Source of the DNA: Streptomyces alboniger
Lineage (GTDB): Bacteria > Actinomycetota > Actinomycetes > Streptomycetales > Streptomycetaceae
Direction of reading: 5' to 3'
Length of the DNA stretch: 64,000 nucleotides
NCBI RefSeq assembly: GCF_008704395.1
Contig: NZ_CP023695.1
Location: 1,054,001-1,118,000, forward strand
In this document: positions 7,967 to 16,419 of the stretch, in pieces
Position numbering within the stretch: the stretch's first letter is position 1
Layout: each line of letters starts with the position of its first letter
The notes under the pieces: model-generated
The model's database searches: none
The model's input: the letters and a program-made list of their open reading frames with translations, nothing else
Told to the model about the DNA's origin: nothing
Made by a program: the position numbers and the translations under genes

Positions 7967-9154
7967 TTGAATGTCCGACAGCGCATCGCAATGGTCGTGG
8001 GCACCCGCCCGGAAGCCATCAAACTCGCGCCGGTGGTCCAGGAGTTGAGCCGACAGGACTGGGCGGAGCCGGTCGTGGTCACCACCGGGCAGCACGGCGA
8101 GGTGGTCCGCGAAACCCTCGCCTGCTTCGGGTTGCGCGCCCAGGTCGAGCTGACCCTGCCGCCCGGCGGCACCTCGGTCACCGACCTGACCGCCGGGCTG
8201 CTGAGCGGGCTCGGCACCCAGTTGCGGTCCTCGGCCGCCGACGCGGTCATGGTGCAGGGCGACACCTCGTCGGCGCTGGCCGGCGCCTTGGCCGGGTTCT
8301 TCGCCCGCCTTCCCGTCGTCCACGTGGAGGCGGGGCTGCGCTCAGGGGACCTGCGCAGCCCGTTCCCCGAGGAAGCCCACCGCCGGATGATCGCCGAGCT
8401 GAGCGATCTCCATCTGGCGCCCACCCACACCGCGCACCGGAACCTGCTCGCCGAGAGCATGGCACCGGATCGGATCGTGGTGACCGGAAATACCGTCATC
8501 GACGCGGTGATCGCGGCGAGCCGACGGCCCGTCAAGGGCCGAGATCCGCTGGTGCGCGGAATCGAGCTGTCCGGGGCGCCGCTCGTCCTGGTCACCGCGC
8601 ACCGCAGGGAGAACTGGGGGGAACCCATCCGCCGGATCGGCAGGGCCGTGGCCGATATCGGCCGTCGGTATCCGGAAGTGGTGTTCGTAGTGGCCGCGCA
8701 CATGAACCCCTCCGTCCGGTCCGCACTTGAGCATTCATTGCGCGGGCTGCCCAATGTCCACCTTCCCGGGCCGATTCCGTACGGCTCCTTCGCCCGGTTA
8801 CTGGCACGTTCGGCGCTCGCCATTACCGACTCCGGCGGGATACAGGAAGAGGCGGCCGCGTTCGGTGTTCCGGTTCTGGTGACCCGCGATCACACCGAAC
8901 GTACCGAAGGGATTGATTCCGGTCTGGCCAGGCTGGTGGGTACCGAGGAATCCGAGATCGTGGCGGCCGCGGAAAAGGAATTCGCCCGGGAGGGCGTTCT
9001 TTCGGGCGGCGCCATTCGGCCACGCACCACGCCGCGCGGAAATCCGTACGGCGACGGGCGGGCCGCGGCCCGCTGCGCGGCGGCCTGCGGCTGGCTGCTC
9101 GGCGCCCGGCCCCGGCCCGACGACCTTCCGAAGGACACCGAGGAGCAGCTGTGA
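7967..9154 (+). CDS. wecB: UDP-N-acetylglucosamine 2-epimerase (non-hydrolysing), contains a TTA codon
   Basis: Converts UDP-GlcNAc to UDP-ManNAc in the cytoplasm for surface glycans. It is 395 aa, near the usual 375-390. Visible family motifs are the N-terminal VVGTRPEAIKLAPVV, VQGDTSSALAGAL, HVEAGLRSGD, FPEEAHRRMIAELSDLHLAPT, TGNTVIDAV, VTAHRRENWG and TDSGGIQEEAAAFGVPVLVTRDHTERTEGI, which together hold the active-site Asp, Glu, His and substrate loop. The TTG start is taken because the conserved first strand begins within a few residues; GGAG lies 13 nt upstream, which is a long spacing. Codon 278 is TTA (8798-8800), predicting bldA dependence. The stop overlaps the start of the NHL gene by 4 bp. 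No UDP-ManNAc dehydrogenase is nearby. Confidence 0.93.
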   Translation: MNVRQRIAMVVGTRPEAIKLAPVVQELSRQDWAEPVVVTTGQHGEVVRETLACFGLRAQVELTLPPGGTSVTDLTAGLLSGLGTQLRSSAADAVMVQGDTSSALAGALAGFFARLPVVHVEAGLRSGDLRSPFPEEAHRRMIAELSDLHLAPTHTAHRNLLAESMAPDRIVVTGNTVIDAVIAASRRPVKGRDPLVRGIELSGAPLVLVTAHRRENWGEPIRRIGRAVADIGRRYPEVVFVVAAHMNPSVRSALEHSLRGLPNVHLPGPIPYGSFARLLARSALAITDSGGIQEEAAAFGVPVLVTRDHTERTEGIDSGLARLVGTEESEIVAAAEKEFAREGVLSGGAIRPRTTPRGNPYGDGRAAARCAAACGWLLGARPRPDDLPKDTEEQL

Positions 9155-11451
9155 GCACACCCCAGCAGATGGCGGACGGAACGATCGCGACGGTGGCGGG
9201 CACCGGCCGGGCCGAGTCCGCGGGCGACGGCGGGCCCGCGGTCGACGCCCGCATCAACACGCCCTTCGGGGTGGCGGCCGACCGGAGAGGCACGCTGTAC
9301 ATCACTGAGCGGGGCAGCCGACGGATACGCAAGGTCAGCTCCGACGGCACCATATCGGCCTTCGCGGGGACCGGGCAACCCGGGTACTCCGGGGACGGCG
9401 GCCCGGCCACCGCCGCCCAGATCAACGGCCCCAGCCAGCTCTCGGTGGACGACTCCGGGACCGTCTACTTCGCGGACACGCTCAACCACCGGGTCCGCAG
9501 GATCACCCCGGACGGGAGCATCAGCACCGTCGCGGGCACCGGGCAGGCCGGGCACGACGGCGACGGCGGCCCGGCCGCCAAGGCGCGGCTCAGCCATCCG
9601 ATGTCGGTCGTGACGGACGGGGCGGGGAACATCTTCATCGGGGAGTTCTCGGGCCACCGCGTCCGCAAGGTCACCCCGGACGGGATCATCCGTACGGTGG
9701 CGGGCACCGGGCAGGCCGGCTACTCCGGGGACGGCGGCCCGGCCACCAAGGCGCAGCTCAACTTCCACGAGGGCATCGCGCTGGGCCGGGACGGCAGCCT
9801 CTACATCGCCGACCGCGAGAACCACCGCGTCCGCAAGGTCGCCGCCGACGGCACCATCACCACCGTCGCGGGAACAGGACAGGCCGGTTACGACTCCGAC
9901 GGGCAGCCGGCGGTCCGGGCCAAGCTCAACATGCCCCTCGCGGTGGCGGTGGACGAGGACGGCAATCTCTACATCGCCGACCTCGCCAACCAGCGCGTCC
10001 GCAAGGTCACCCCGGACGGGATCATCCACACCGTCGCGGGCAACGGCCTCGGCGGCTACGACTCCGATGGCGGCCCGGCCCACGAGACGAAGCTGTACCA
10101 GCCCAACGCCCTGGCCCTGGACGCGGCCGGGAACCTGTACATCAGCGACCGCGGCAACCACCGCGTCCGCATGGTGGCCAGGGCGGGCGCCGAGATGCCG
10201 CTGAAGCCGTACGAGGCGGACCTGTACGGGAAGGCGGTGGCCCCGCACACGGTCCAGCGCGGCCAGGAGTTCGACCTGGGCGCGTACGTCGAGAGTCGCC
10301 TAGGGGGTGCCGACGGCGCGAAGGTGACCGTCGTGCTGACGCTCGCAGACGGTCTCGTCGACGCGACCGGCACCTCGGGGCGGCGGCTCAGCCGCACCTT
10401 CCCCGGCACCTCCCTCGTCCCGTACTCGGGGATTCGCGCGCCGGGGCCGACGTCCTACTCGCTGAACGGGGTGTTCCGCGTCACCGCCCCCCGGACCACC
10501 CCGCCGGGCACGTACGTATCGACGCTGGAGATCCAGTACGCCGGTGAACTCAACCTCAAGGACAACGTCTTCACGCTCCCCGTGGCGGTCGTCGTGCCGT
10601 CCCTCGTACAGGACGAGACGGCCCTGGAGATCCGGCAGGAGACCGTGCCCGAGGTGGCTGCCGGTCAGGGGGCGAAGTTCAACGTCATCCTCAACTCGCC
10701 CACGGGGCAGCCGGTCAACCCCGGTGTCATCGCCCAGCGGTTCACCGCGCCCACCGGCTTCGTCTTCACCGGCCAGCCGTCCTACGGCTACTACGACACC
10801 GTCCACGGCGTGATCACCGGCAACCTCGTCCACCGCATCGAGGACGACGGCCGGACGCTGATCGTCACCGACAACCCGCACGTCAACACCACGACCAGCG
10901 ACACCGGGCCACTCGTCTACACCATCGGCGTGCGGGCCCTCCCGGGCGCCCACCCCGGCACCGTCGCCGACGGCAGCGCCAGCGTCGGCAAACACGTCCC
11001 CGTCCAGCTGTCCGCGAAGGTCACCGGACCCGTCGGGGACGAGACCCCGCTGCGCTACGCACAGGAGAGCGTGCCCGAGCTGGAGCCCGGCGGGAGCACC
11101 ACCTTCAACATCGAGATCCGCTCGCTGGACAACCAGCCGGTCAACCCCGGCACCTTCCCCCAGCGGTTCACCGCGCCCACTGGATTCGCCTTCGACCCCG
11201 GTGCCTCGTACGGCTATTACTACGTCAAGCCCGCCGTCACCGGGAACCTCTCCACCCGCGTCGAGGACGGCGGCAAGACCCTGGTCGTCGAGTCCAACCC
11301 GCACCTCAACACGGGCACGACGGACACGACCGCGCTTCTGTACACCCTCTCGCTGCGCGCGCTCCCCGACGCCGGGCCCGGCACGTACGACGACGGAAGG
11401 ATCAGCGTCGGCCGCTTGGCGCCGACGCCCATCACGGCACGCGTCAAGTAG
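9151..11451 (+). CDS. NHL-repeat beta-propeller protein with tandem Ig-like C-terminal modules
   Basis: A 766-aa protein. Residues about 8-343 are six NHL repeats of 56 residues each. Every repeat carries TVAGTG-type, GDGGPA-type and LYIAD..NHRVRKV segments, enough for a closed six-bladed propeller. A beta-rich domain of about 130 residues follows (DLYGKAV to LNLKDNVFTLPVAVV, similar to secreted adhesive domains). Then come two tandem modules of about 140 residues, each containing PVNPG, QRFTAPTGF and NPH.NT..T. I see no signal peptide or anchor despite this surface-type architecture. The GTG start overlaps the epimerase stop (GTGA), so it is translated together with wecB. A glycan-binding or scaffold role is inferred. 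A close paralogue lies downstream. Confidence 0.85.
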   Translation: MSTPQQMADGTIATVAGTGRAESAGDGGPAVDARINTPFGVAADRRGTLYITERGSRRIRKVSSDGTISAFAGTGQPGYSGDGGPATAAQINGPSQLSVDDSGTVYFADTLNHRVRRITPDGSISTVAGTGQAGHDGDGGPAAKARLSHPMSVVTDGAGNIFIGEFSGHRVRKVTPDGIIRTVAGTGQAGYSGDGGPATKAQLNFHEGIALGRDGSLYIADRENHRVRKVAADGTITTVAGTGQAGYDSDGQPAVRAKLNMPLAVAVDEDGNLYIADLANQRVRKVTPDGIIHTVAGNGLGGYDSDGGPAHETKLYQPNALALDAAGNLYISDRGNHRVRMVARAGAEMPLKPYEADLYGKAVAPHTVQRGQEFDLGAYVESRLGGADGAKVTVVLTLADGLVDATGTSGRRLSRTFPGTSLVPYSGIRAPGPTSYSLNGVFRVTAPRTTPPGTYVSTLEIQYAGELNLKDNVFTLPVAVVVPSLVQDETALEIRQETVPEVAAGQGAKFNVILNSPTGQPVNPGVIAQRFTAPTGFVFTGQPSYGYYDTVHGVITGNLVHRIEDDGRTLIVTDNPHVNTTTSDTGPLVYTIGVRALPGAHPGTVADGSASVGKHVPVQLSAKVTGPVGDETPLRYAQESVPELEPGGSTTFNIEIRSLDNQPVNPGTFPQRFTAPTGFAFDPGASYGYYYVKPAVTGNLSTRVEDGGKTLVVESNPHLNTGTTDTTALLYTLSLRALPDAGPGTYDDGRISVGRLAPTPITARVK

Positions 11452-11470
11452 CAGACGAGGAGCACCAGTC

Positions 11471-11548
11471 ATGGCCACCCCGCCCGGCGACGGACAGGCC
11501 GCCGTCGGACGGCTCATCCCGATGTCCCCATCCGCGCACGTCCGCTGA
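11471..11548 (+). pseudogene. 25-codon relic of a third NHL-protein copy (C-terminal tail only)
   Basis: ATG at 11471, preceded by GAGGAG 8 nt upstream, opens a 25-codon frame ending at 11548. Its last 20 residues contain DGQAAVGRLIPMSPSAHVR and align with DGQAVIGRLAPVPLSAHVL, the extreme C-terminus of the NHL protein encoded just downstream. The simplest reading is that another paralogue once stood here and was deleted from near its start to near its end, leaving the start signals joined to the tail. It may still be translated as a short peptide. Confidence 0.7.
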
Positions 11549-11568
11549 TCTCAGACAGGAGTGCTCTC

Positions 11569-13875
11569 ATGACCACCTCCACCAGCACCGGAACCGGTCC
11601 GCAGCCCGCGGGCCTGATGGAAGGCGCCATCGCGACGGTCGCGGGCAACGGCGTGGCCGGGTTCATGTCCGACGGCGGGCCGGGGGCGCTGACCCGGCTC
11701 TACCACCCGATGGGGGTGGCCGTGGACAAGAACGGCAATCTCTTCATCGCCGACCGGTACAACCACCGGATCCGCAAGGTCACCCCCAACGGCAACATCA
11801 CCACCGTCGCGGGCGACGGCACCGCCGGATACATCTCCGACGGCGGACCCGCGGTCGCCACCCGGCTCCACTACCCCGCGGACGTGGCCGTGGACGACGC
11901 GGGCAATCTCTTCATCGCGGACACCAACAACCACCGCGTCCGCAAGGTCACCCCCAACGGCAACATCACGACCGTGGCGGGCAACGGCGAGGCCGGATAC
12001 GTGTCCGACGGCGGACCCGCCATCGCCACCAGGCTTCACTACCCCCACGCGCTGACCGTGGACCGCGCCGGAAACCTCTACATCGCCGACCACCACAACC
12101 ACCGGATCCGCAAGGTCACCCCCAACGGCAACATCACGACCGTGGCGGGCAACGGCACCGCCGGATACGTCTCCGACGGCGGACCGGCGATCTCGACACG
12201 GCTCTACCACCCCATGGGGCTGGTCGTGGACGCGGAAGGAAACCTGTACATCGCCGACCGGTACAACCACCGGATCCGCAAGGTCACCCCCAACGGCATC
12301 ATCACCACGGTGGCGGGCAACGGCACCGCCGGATACATCTCCGACGGCGGGCCCGCGATCGGCACCCGGCTCCACTACCCCTGGGGGCTGGCGCTCGACG
12401 AGGCCGGCAGCCTCTACATCGGCGACGGGCACAACCACCGCATCCGCAAGGTCACTTCGGACGGGATCATCACGACCGTGGCGGGCAACGGCACCGCCGG
12501 GTACGTGGACGACGGCGGCCCCGCCGCGGGCACCCGCCTGTACCACCCCTGGGGGATAGCGCTGGACCGGTCCGGCAACCTCTACATCGCCGACAGCCAC
12601 AACCATCGGGTCCGGGGCGTCACGGCCGTCGCCCAGATGACCCCGCCGCCCCCGCCCGCCGCCGACCTGTACGGCGAGGTCGTCAGCCCCTACCGGGTGC
12701 AGCGCGGCCAGGAGTTCGACCTCGGCGCCCGGATCCGCAACCGCGGCCCCAACTCCGCCGACGGACGGTACGTGACCGTCGTACTGACCCTCGCCGACGG
12801 CCTGGAAGGTGGGCCCGGCACCACGGGCCGACGGCTCACCCGCACCTTCACCGGGCAGCAGCTGGCGGCCCACCAGAGCGCTTTGGACGGGGTGTTCCGG
12901 ATCAGCGCACCGGAGAGCACTCCTCCGGGCACGTACACCTCCACACTGGAGATCCAGTACGGCGGCGACCTCAACCTGAAGGACAACGCCTTCGTCCTCC
13001 CCGTGACCGTCGTCGTACCCGCCCCCATAGCGGACGAGACGGCGCTGACGATCTTCCAGGACACCATCCCCGACGTCGCGCCGGGCCAGTCCACCGCCTT
13101 CAACCTGAAGTACACCGCGCCAGCGGGCCAGCCGGTCAACCCCGGCACGATCACCCAGCGCTTCGCCGCCCCCAGCGGCTTCATCTTCACCGGCCAGCCC
13201 ACCTACGCGTACTACGAGACCATCCACGGAGTCATCTCCGGGAATCTCAGCCACCGCATCGAGGACGGCGGGCGCACGCTGCTCATCACGGCCAACCCGC
13301 ACCTCAACACCACCACCAGCGACACCGGTTCACTCATCTACACCATCCCGGTACAAGCCCGGGCCGACGCCGCCCCCGGACGGTACGACAACGGTTCGGC
13401 CAGCGTCGGCAGGCACACACCCGTCCAGCTCTCCGGAAAGATCACCGGCAGCGCACAGAACGAGACCGCCCTGCGCGTGGTGCAGGAATCCATCCCCGAA
13501 GCCGCACCGGGCCAGACCACCACCTTCAACCTGGAGATCCGCTCCCTCAACAACCAGCCGGTCAACCCCGGCACCATCGAGCAGCGCTTCACCGCCCCCA
13601 CCGGCTTCGCCTTCACCGGCGGCGCCTCCTACGGCTACTACTTCGTCACCCCGTACGTGACAGGCAATCTGGAGACCCGGCTGGAGGACGGCGGCAAGAC
13701 CCTCGTCATCTCCTCCAACCCGCACCTCAACACCGGGACCACCGACAAGACCGCCCTGATCTACACCCTCGGCATCCGCGCACTGCCCGACGCCGAATCC
13801 GGCACCCGGCCGGCCGACGGACAGGCCGTCATCGGACGGCTGGCTCCCGTACCGCTGAGCGCCCACGTCCTGTGA
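11569..13875 (+). CDS. NHL-repeat beta-propeller protein, paralogue of the preceding gene
   Basis: A 768-aa protein with the same plan as its neighbour: six 56-residue NHL repeats (about residues 15-350), a beta domain beginning DLYGEVVSPYRVQRGQEFDLGA, and two tandem modules with PVNPG, QRF.AP.GF and NPHLNT. The repeats are more uniform than in the first copy. Four contain NHRIRKVT, and at DNA level they form a 168-bp periodic array from about 11620 to 12620, a sign of recent homogenisation. The ATG has an AGGAG nearby (about 9 nt upstream). No signal peptide is visible. A hairpin terminator lies 11 bp after the stop. Function is unknown; it is probably the last gene of the epimerase operon. 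Confidence 0.85.
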   Translation: MTTSTSTGTGPQPAGLMEGAIATVAGNGVAGFMSDGGPGALTRLYHPMGVAVDKNGNLFIADRYNHRIRKVTPNGNITTVAGDGTAGYISDGGPAVATRLHYPADVAVDDAGNLFIADTNNHRVRKVTPNGNITTVAGNGEAGYVSDGGPAIATRLHYPHALTVDRAGNLYIADHHNHRIRKVTPNGNITTVAGNGTAGYVSDGGPAISTRLYHPMGLVVDAEGNLYIADRYNHRIRKVTPNGIITTVAGNGTAGYISDGGPAIGTRLHYPWGLALDEAGSLYIGDGHNHRIRKVTSDGIITTVAGNGTAGYVDDGGPAAGTRLYHPWGIALDRSGNLYIADSHNHRVRGVTAVAQMTPPPPPAADLYGEVVSPYRVQRGQEFDLGARIRNRGPNSADGRYVTVVLTLADGLEGGPGTTGRRLTRTFTGQQLAAHQSALDGVFRISAPESTPPGTYTSTLEIQYGGDLNLKDNAFVLPVTVVVPAPIADETALTIFQDTIPDVAPGQSTAFNLKYTAPAGQPVNPGTITQRFAAPSGFIFTGQPTYAYYETIHGVISGNLSHRIEDGGRTLLITANPHLNTTTSDTGSLIYTIPVQARADAAPGRYDNGSASVGRHTPVQLSGKITGSAQNETALRVVQESIPEAAPGQTTTFNLEIRSLNNQPVNPGTIEQRFTAPTGFAFTGGASYGYYFVTPYVTGNLETRLEDGGKTLVISSNPHLNTGTTDKTALIYTLGIRALPDAESGTRPADGQAVIGRLAPVPLSAHVL

Positions 13876-13886
13876 GGTGAACTCGT

Positions 13887-13920
13887 GGCGGCCGCCCCGG
13901 TGTTGGCCGGGACGGCCGCC
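13887..13920. terminator. bidirectional hairpin terminator between convergent genes
   Basis: Arms 13887-13900 and 13907-13920 pair over 14 positions with one C/A mismatch, around the loop TGTTGG. It sits between the second NHL gene (stop 13875) and the GT39-type gene (stop 14010). Confidence 0.8.
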
Positions 13921-13937
13921 GCTCCCCCGTTTCCCCC

Positions 13938-13977
13938 TTCCCCCGTGTTCCCCCGTGTTCCCCCGTGTCCCCCGTGT
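13938..13977. repeat. 10-bp pyrimidine-rich tandem repeat
   Basis: About four units of TTCCCCCGTG with small changes, directly after the terminator and before the stop of the convergent glycosyltransferase gene. Strong C/G strand asymmetry makes it a candidate polymorphic site. Confidence 0.7.
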
Positions 13978-14009
13978 CTGTGGTCGCGTCGTGAGACGTC
14001 GTGTGAGTG

Positions 14010-16268
14010 TCAGGGCTTGGCCGCGTCGGCCGCCTCGCAGTGGTAGAGGGTCGGCGAGCGACGGTCGCCGTCGTCACCGGCGCCACGGCCGCCGTACGTT
14101 TTCGGATCGACCTCGGCGCAGGCCGACCTGACCCAGGAGCCGATCCTCGACCTCTTCGCGCCGTCCTCGGTGACCAGCGCGAACCTGACGTCACCGGCGG
14201 CTATGAGTTCCTGGTACTCGGCGAGAGACAAGGCGTCGCCGCCGTGCATGGCGGCGACGGGCAGGACGGGCACCGCCTCGGCGTAGATGTACGGGGCCGC
14301 GAACATCGTCTTCTCGGCGGACATGGTGTATTCGGCGTCGCCGTTGTGCTTCTGGACGTAGGCGAGGAGCTTGCTTTCCTCGGCGGTCAGCGAGGTGCGC
14401 GTGTCCTGGGTCGTGGTCACAAGTCCTGCGCCGTCGCCCGTACCAGCGCCACCGCCCGTACCAGTGCCGTCACCCGCGCCGCTCGCACTGCCCGCGTCGC
14501 TCGGACTGCCGACGACCCTCCCGGGCCCCGCCCCCGCGCCCTCGGGAGGCGGACCGGCTGACGCGTCGAACGCGGACCCCGCATACCGCTCGTTCAGCAC
14601 GGACAGGGACCACGCCGTCGGCGCGGCGAACATGGCCACGCACCCGGCAAGCAGCCCGACGAGCCCGGCCCTGCGGACGTTCCCCCGCGGGAAGCCGAGG
14701 GCCAGGACGGCGATGAGCGTGGCCACCACGAGCGCGGGGATGAGCCAGGGCGCGAAACTCGTGTAGTCGTAGGCCAGATACACCGTCCAGCAGGCTTCGG
14801 TGGCGATGACCGCGGGCAGCACCCAGGACCGTCGGCCACCGGGCGAGGCTCGGTACGCGCGCCACAGGGCGACGGTCCCGGCGGCGGACAGGGCGGCGAG
14901 CGGGGGCGCGAGGATGGCCAGGTAGGCGGTGTGGAAGAGGTTGCCGATGGCGCTGAGCACGAAGGCCGCGGTGACCAGCCATACGCCCCACATCAGAAAG
15001 CCCGCGCGGGCCGGATGGGTGCGGGCCGCCCCGCGGTACTTCGCCAGCCCCATGGCGAGGGCGATCACGGCGAGCGGATACAGCCAGCCGATCTGGGGTG
15101 CCAGAGGCTCGCGCACCAGCTTGAGCCAGAGGGCGGCATCGGAGAGCTTCGGAGGCTCACGGGTGCCGTCAGATGCCCCGCCGGAAGGCGCGCCGGACGG
15201 TTGGGCCGTGGACGGCTGCCGTCCGGCGCCTCCCTTCTCTGCGTCCCCCTTCTGGCCGCTCCCGGGCTGCCCCGGCCCGCTGCTCGCGGGCGGGGCCGTC
15301 GGTGCGCTCCCCGCACCGTTCTTGTCGCCGGCGTCGCCGGCGTTCCCGCGTCCGTCGCCGGGCACCGTGCGCCCGGACGCGGGCGCGCCGCCTTCGATCA
15401 GTCCGGCATGCAGACGGTTGAAGCCGTTGTAGCCGAAGACCATCGCGACGGCGCTGTTGTTGGTCGAGCCGTCCACGTAGGGCCGGTCGTCCTCTGGAGT
15501 GAAGGTCAGCAGGGCCACCCACGACAGCGACACCGCGAAGAGCACCACGCCCGCCGCCGCGAGCCTGCCAAGGCGCCGCCCGAGCCGCGCCGGGGCCGCC
15601 ACGAGGTAGCCGACGAAGAAGGCGGGGACGACGATCCAGGCCTCCATCATCTTCGTCTGGAAGCCGAGGCCGACCCACAGGGCGCTCAGCAGCAGCGGCC
15701 GGAGCCGGGCGGTGTCGACCGCCTTCTGGTACTGGTCGGCAGCCAGCACGAGGCACATGATGAGCGAGCCGTCCATCATCGCGTGGCCGAACATCGAGGC
15801 CGCGACGGGCGTGACCGTCAGCAGGCCCGCGGCGAGCAGCCCGGCGGCGGGCCCCCGCCAGCGGCGCACCACCCGGTACATCACCAGCACGGAGACCACG
15901 CCCATGACGCACTGCGGCAGCGTCAGGGCCCAGTCGTGGAAGCCGAGGACCCGCGCCGACAGGGCCTGCGGCCACAGGAAGCCGCCGATCTTGTCCATGG
16001 TGAGGGTCGCCGCCGGATCGACTGTGGTGAACAGGAACGCCTTCCAGCTCTCGGACATACTGCGGGCGGCCAGCGAGTAGTAAGGGGCGAGCCCGCTGCT
16101 GGTGATGTTCCAGGCGTAGAGCAGGGCCGCGAGGGCGGCGATCCCGAGGAGTCCGGGCCTCGCCCAGCGCGGCTGGTCGGGCGGCGAGCGCCAGAACCGC
16201 CCCCGGCGCGGCGTTGGCGGGCCAACCGAGGGCGCAGTCGTGCTCGACGTACTGGTCAGAGACGTCAT
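14010..16268 (-). CDS. GT39/PMT_2-type membrane glycosyltransferase (ArnT/YkcB-like)
   Basis: A polyprenyl-phosphate-sugar-dependent transferase with many membrane helices, 752 aa. The first helix (about 35-53) is followed by the family-typical extracytoplasmic segment YYSLAARSMSESWKAFLF and DPAATLTMDKIGGFLWPQALSARVLGFHDWAL, where the catalytic acidic residues of the PMT fold lie. About ten more helices follow. Two low-complexity Gly/Ala/Ser/Pro loops (roughly residues 310-385 and 600-640) interrupt it, and a soluble C-terminal domain containing AYVQKHNGDAEYTMS closes it. The ATG at 16266-16268 is preferred because AAGGAG lies 12 nt upstream. It probably transfers a sugar from a lipid carrier to a surface glycan or protein. 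It converges on the NHL genes. Confidence 0.85.
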   Translation of the reverse strand: MTSLTSTSSTTAPSVGPPTPRRGRFWRSPPDQPRWARPGLLGIAALAALLYAWNITSSGLAPYYSLAARSMSESWKAFLFTTVDPAATLTMDKIGGFLWPQALSARVLGFHDWALTLPQCVMGVVSVLVMYRVVRRWRGPAAGLLAAGLLTVTPVAASMFGHAMMDGSLIMCLVLAADQYQKAVDTARLRPLLLSALWVGLGFQTKMMEAWIVVPAFFVGYLVAAPARLGRRLGRLAAAGVVLFAVSLSWVALLTFTPEDDRPYVDGSTNNSAVAMVFGYNGFNRLHAGLIEGGAPASGRTVPGDGRGNAGDAGDKNGAGSAPTAPPASSGPGQPGSGQKGDAEKGGAGRQPSTAQPSGAPSGGASDGTREPPKLSDAALWLKLVREPLAPQIGWLYPLAVIALAMGLAKYRGAARTHPARAGFLMWGVWLVTAAFVLSAIGNLFHTAYLAILAPPLAALSAAGTVALWRAYRASPGGRRSWVLPAVIATEACWTVYLAYDYTSFAPWLIPALVVATLIAVLALGFPRGNVRRAGLVGLLAGCVAMFAAPTAWSLSVLNERYAGSAFDASAGPPPEGAGAGPGRVVGSPSDAGSASGAGDGTGTGGGAGTGDGAGLVTTTQDTRTSLTAEESKLLAYVQKHNGDAEYTMSAEKTMFAAPYIYAEAVPVLPVAAMHGGDALSLAEYQELIAAGDVRFALVTEDGAKRSRIGSWVRSACAEVDPKTYGGRGAGDDGDRRSPTLYHCEAADAAKP

Positions 16269-16339
16269 GGTCGCAGCTGGCTCCTTGTTCCCGGGCGTGG
16301 CCGCCAAGTGGTCGACGTCTCGCTTCTACCGGTGCGGGA

Positions 16340-16371
16340 TTGTCCGGCGCCGGGGGCCGGGCACCGGACAA
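16340..16371 (-). terminator. hairpin downstream of the nSTAND/WD40 gene
   Basis: TTGTCCGG (16340-16347) and CCGGACAA (16364-16371) are perfectly complementary, and the GC-rich loop can pair further. It lies 49 bp beyond the stop of the leftward nSTAND gene, so it is a plausible terminator. It also sits within the upstream region of the GT39-type gene. Confidence 0.5.
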
Positions 16372-16419
16372 CAAGCGCCGGACAACGCTCCACGAGCCGG
16401 ACGGCTCGCACCGGCCGTG

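Noticed and set aside
9180..12620. 168-bp periodic repeats considered as a non-coding satellite
   Set aside because: They are in-frame NHL repeats of 56 residues within two long genes.
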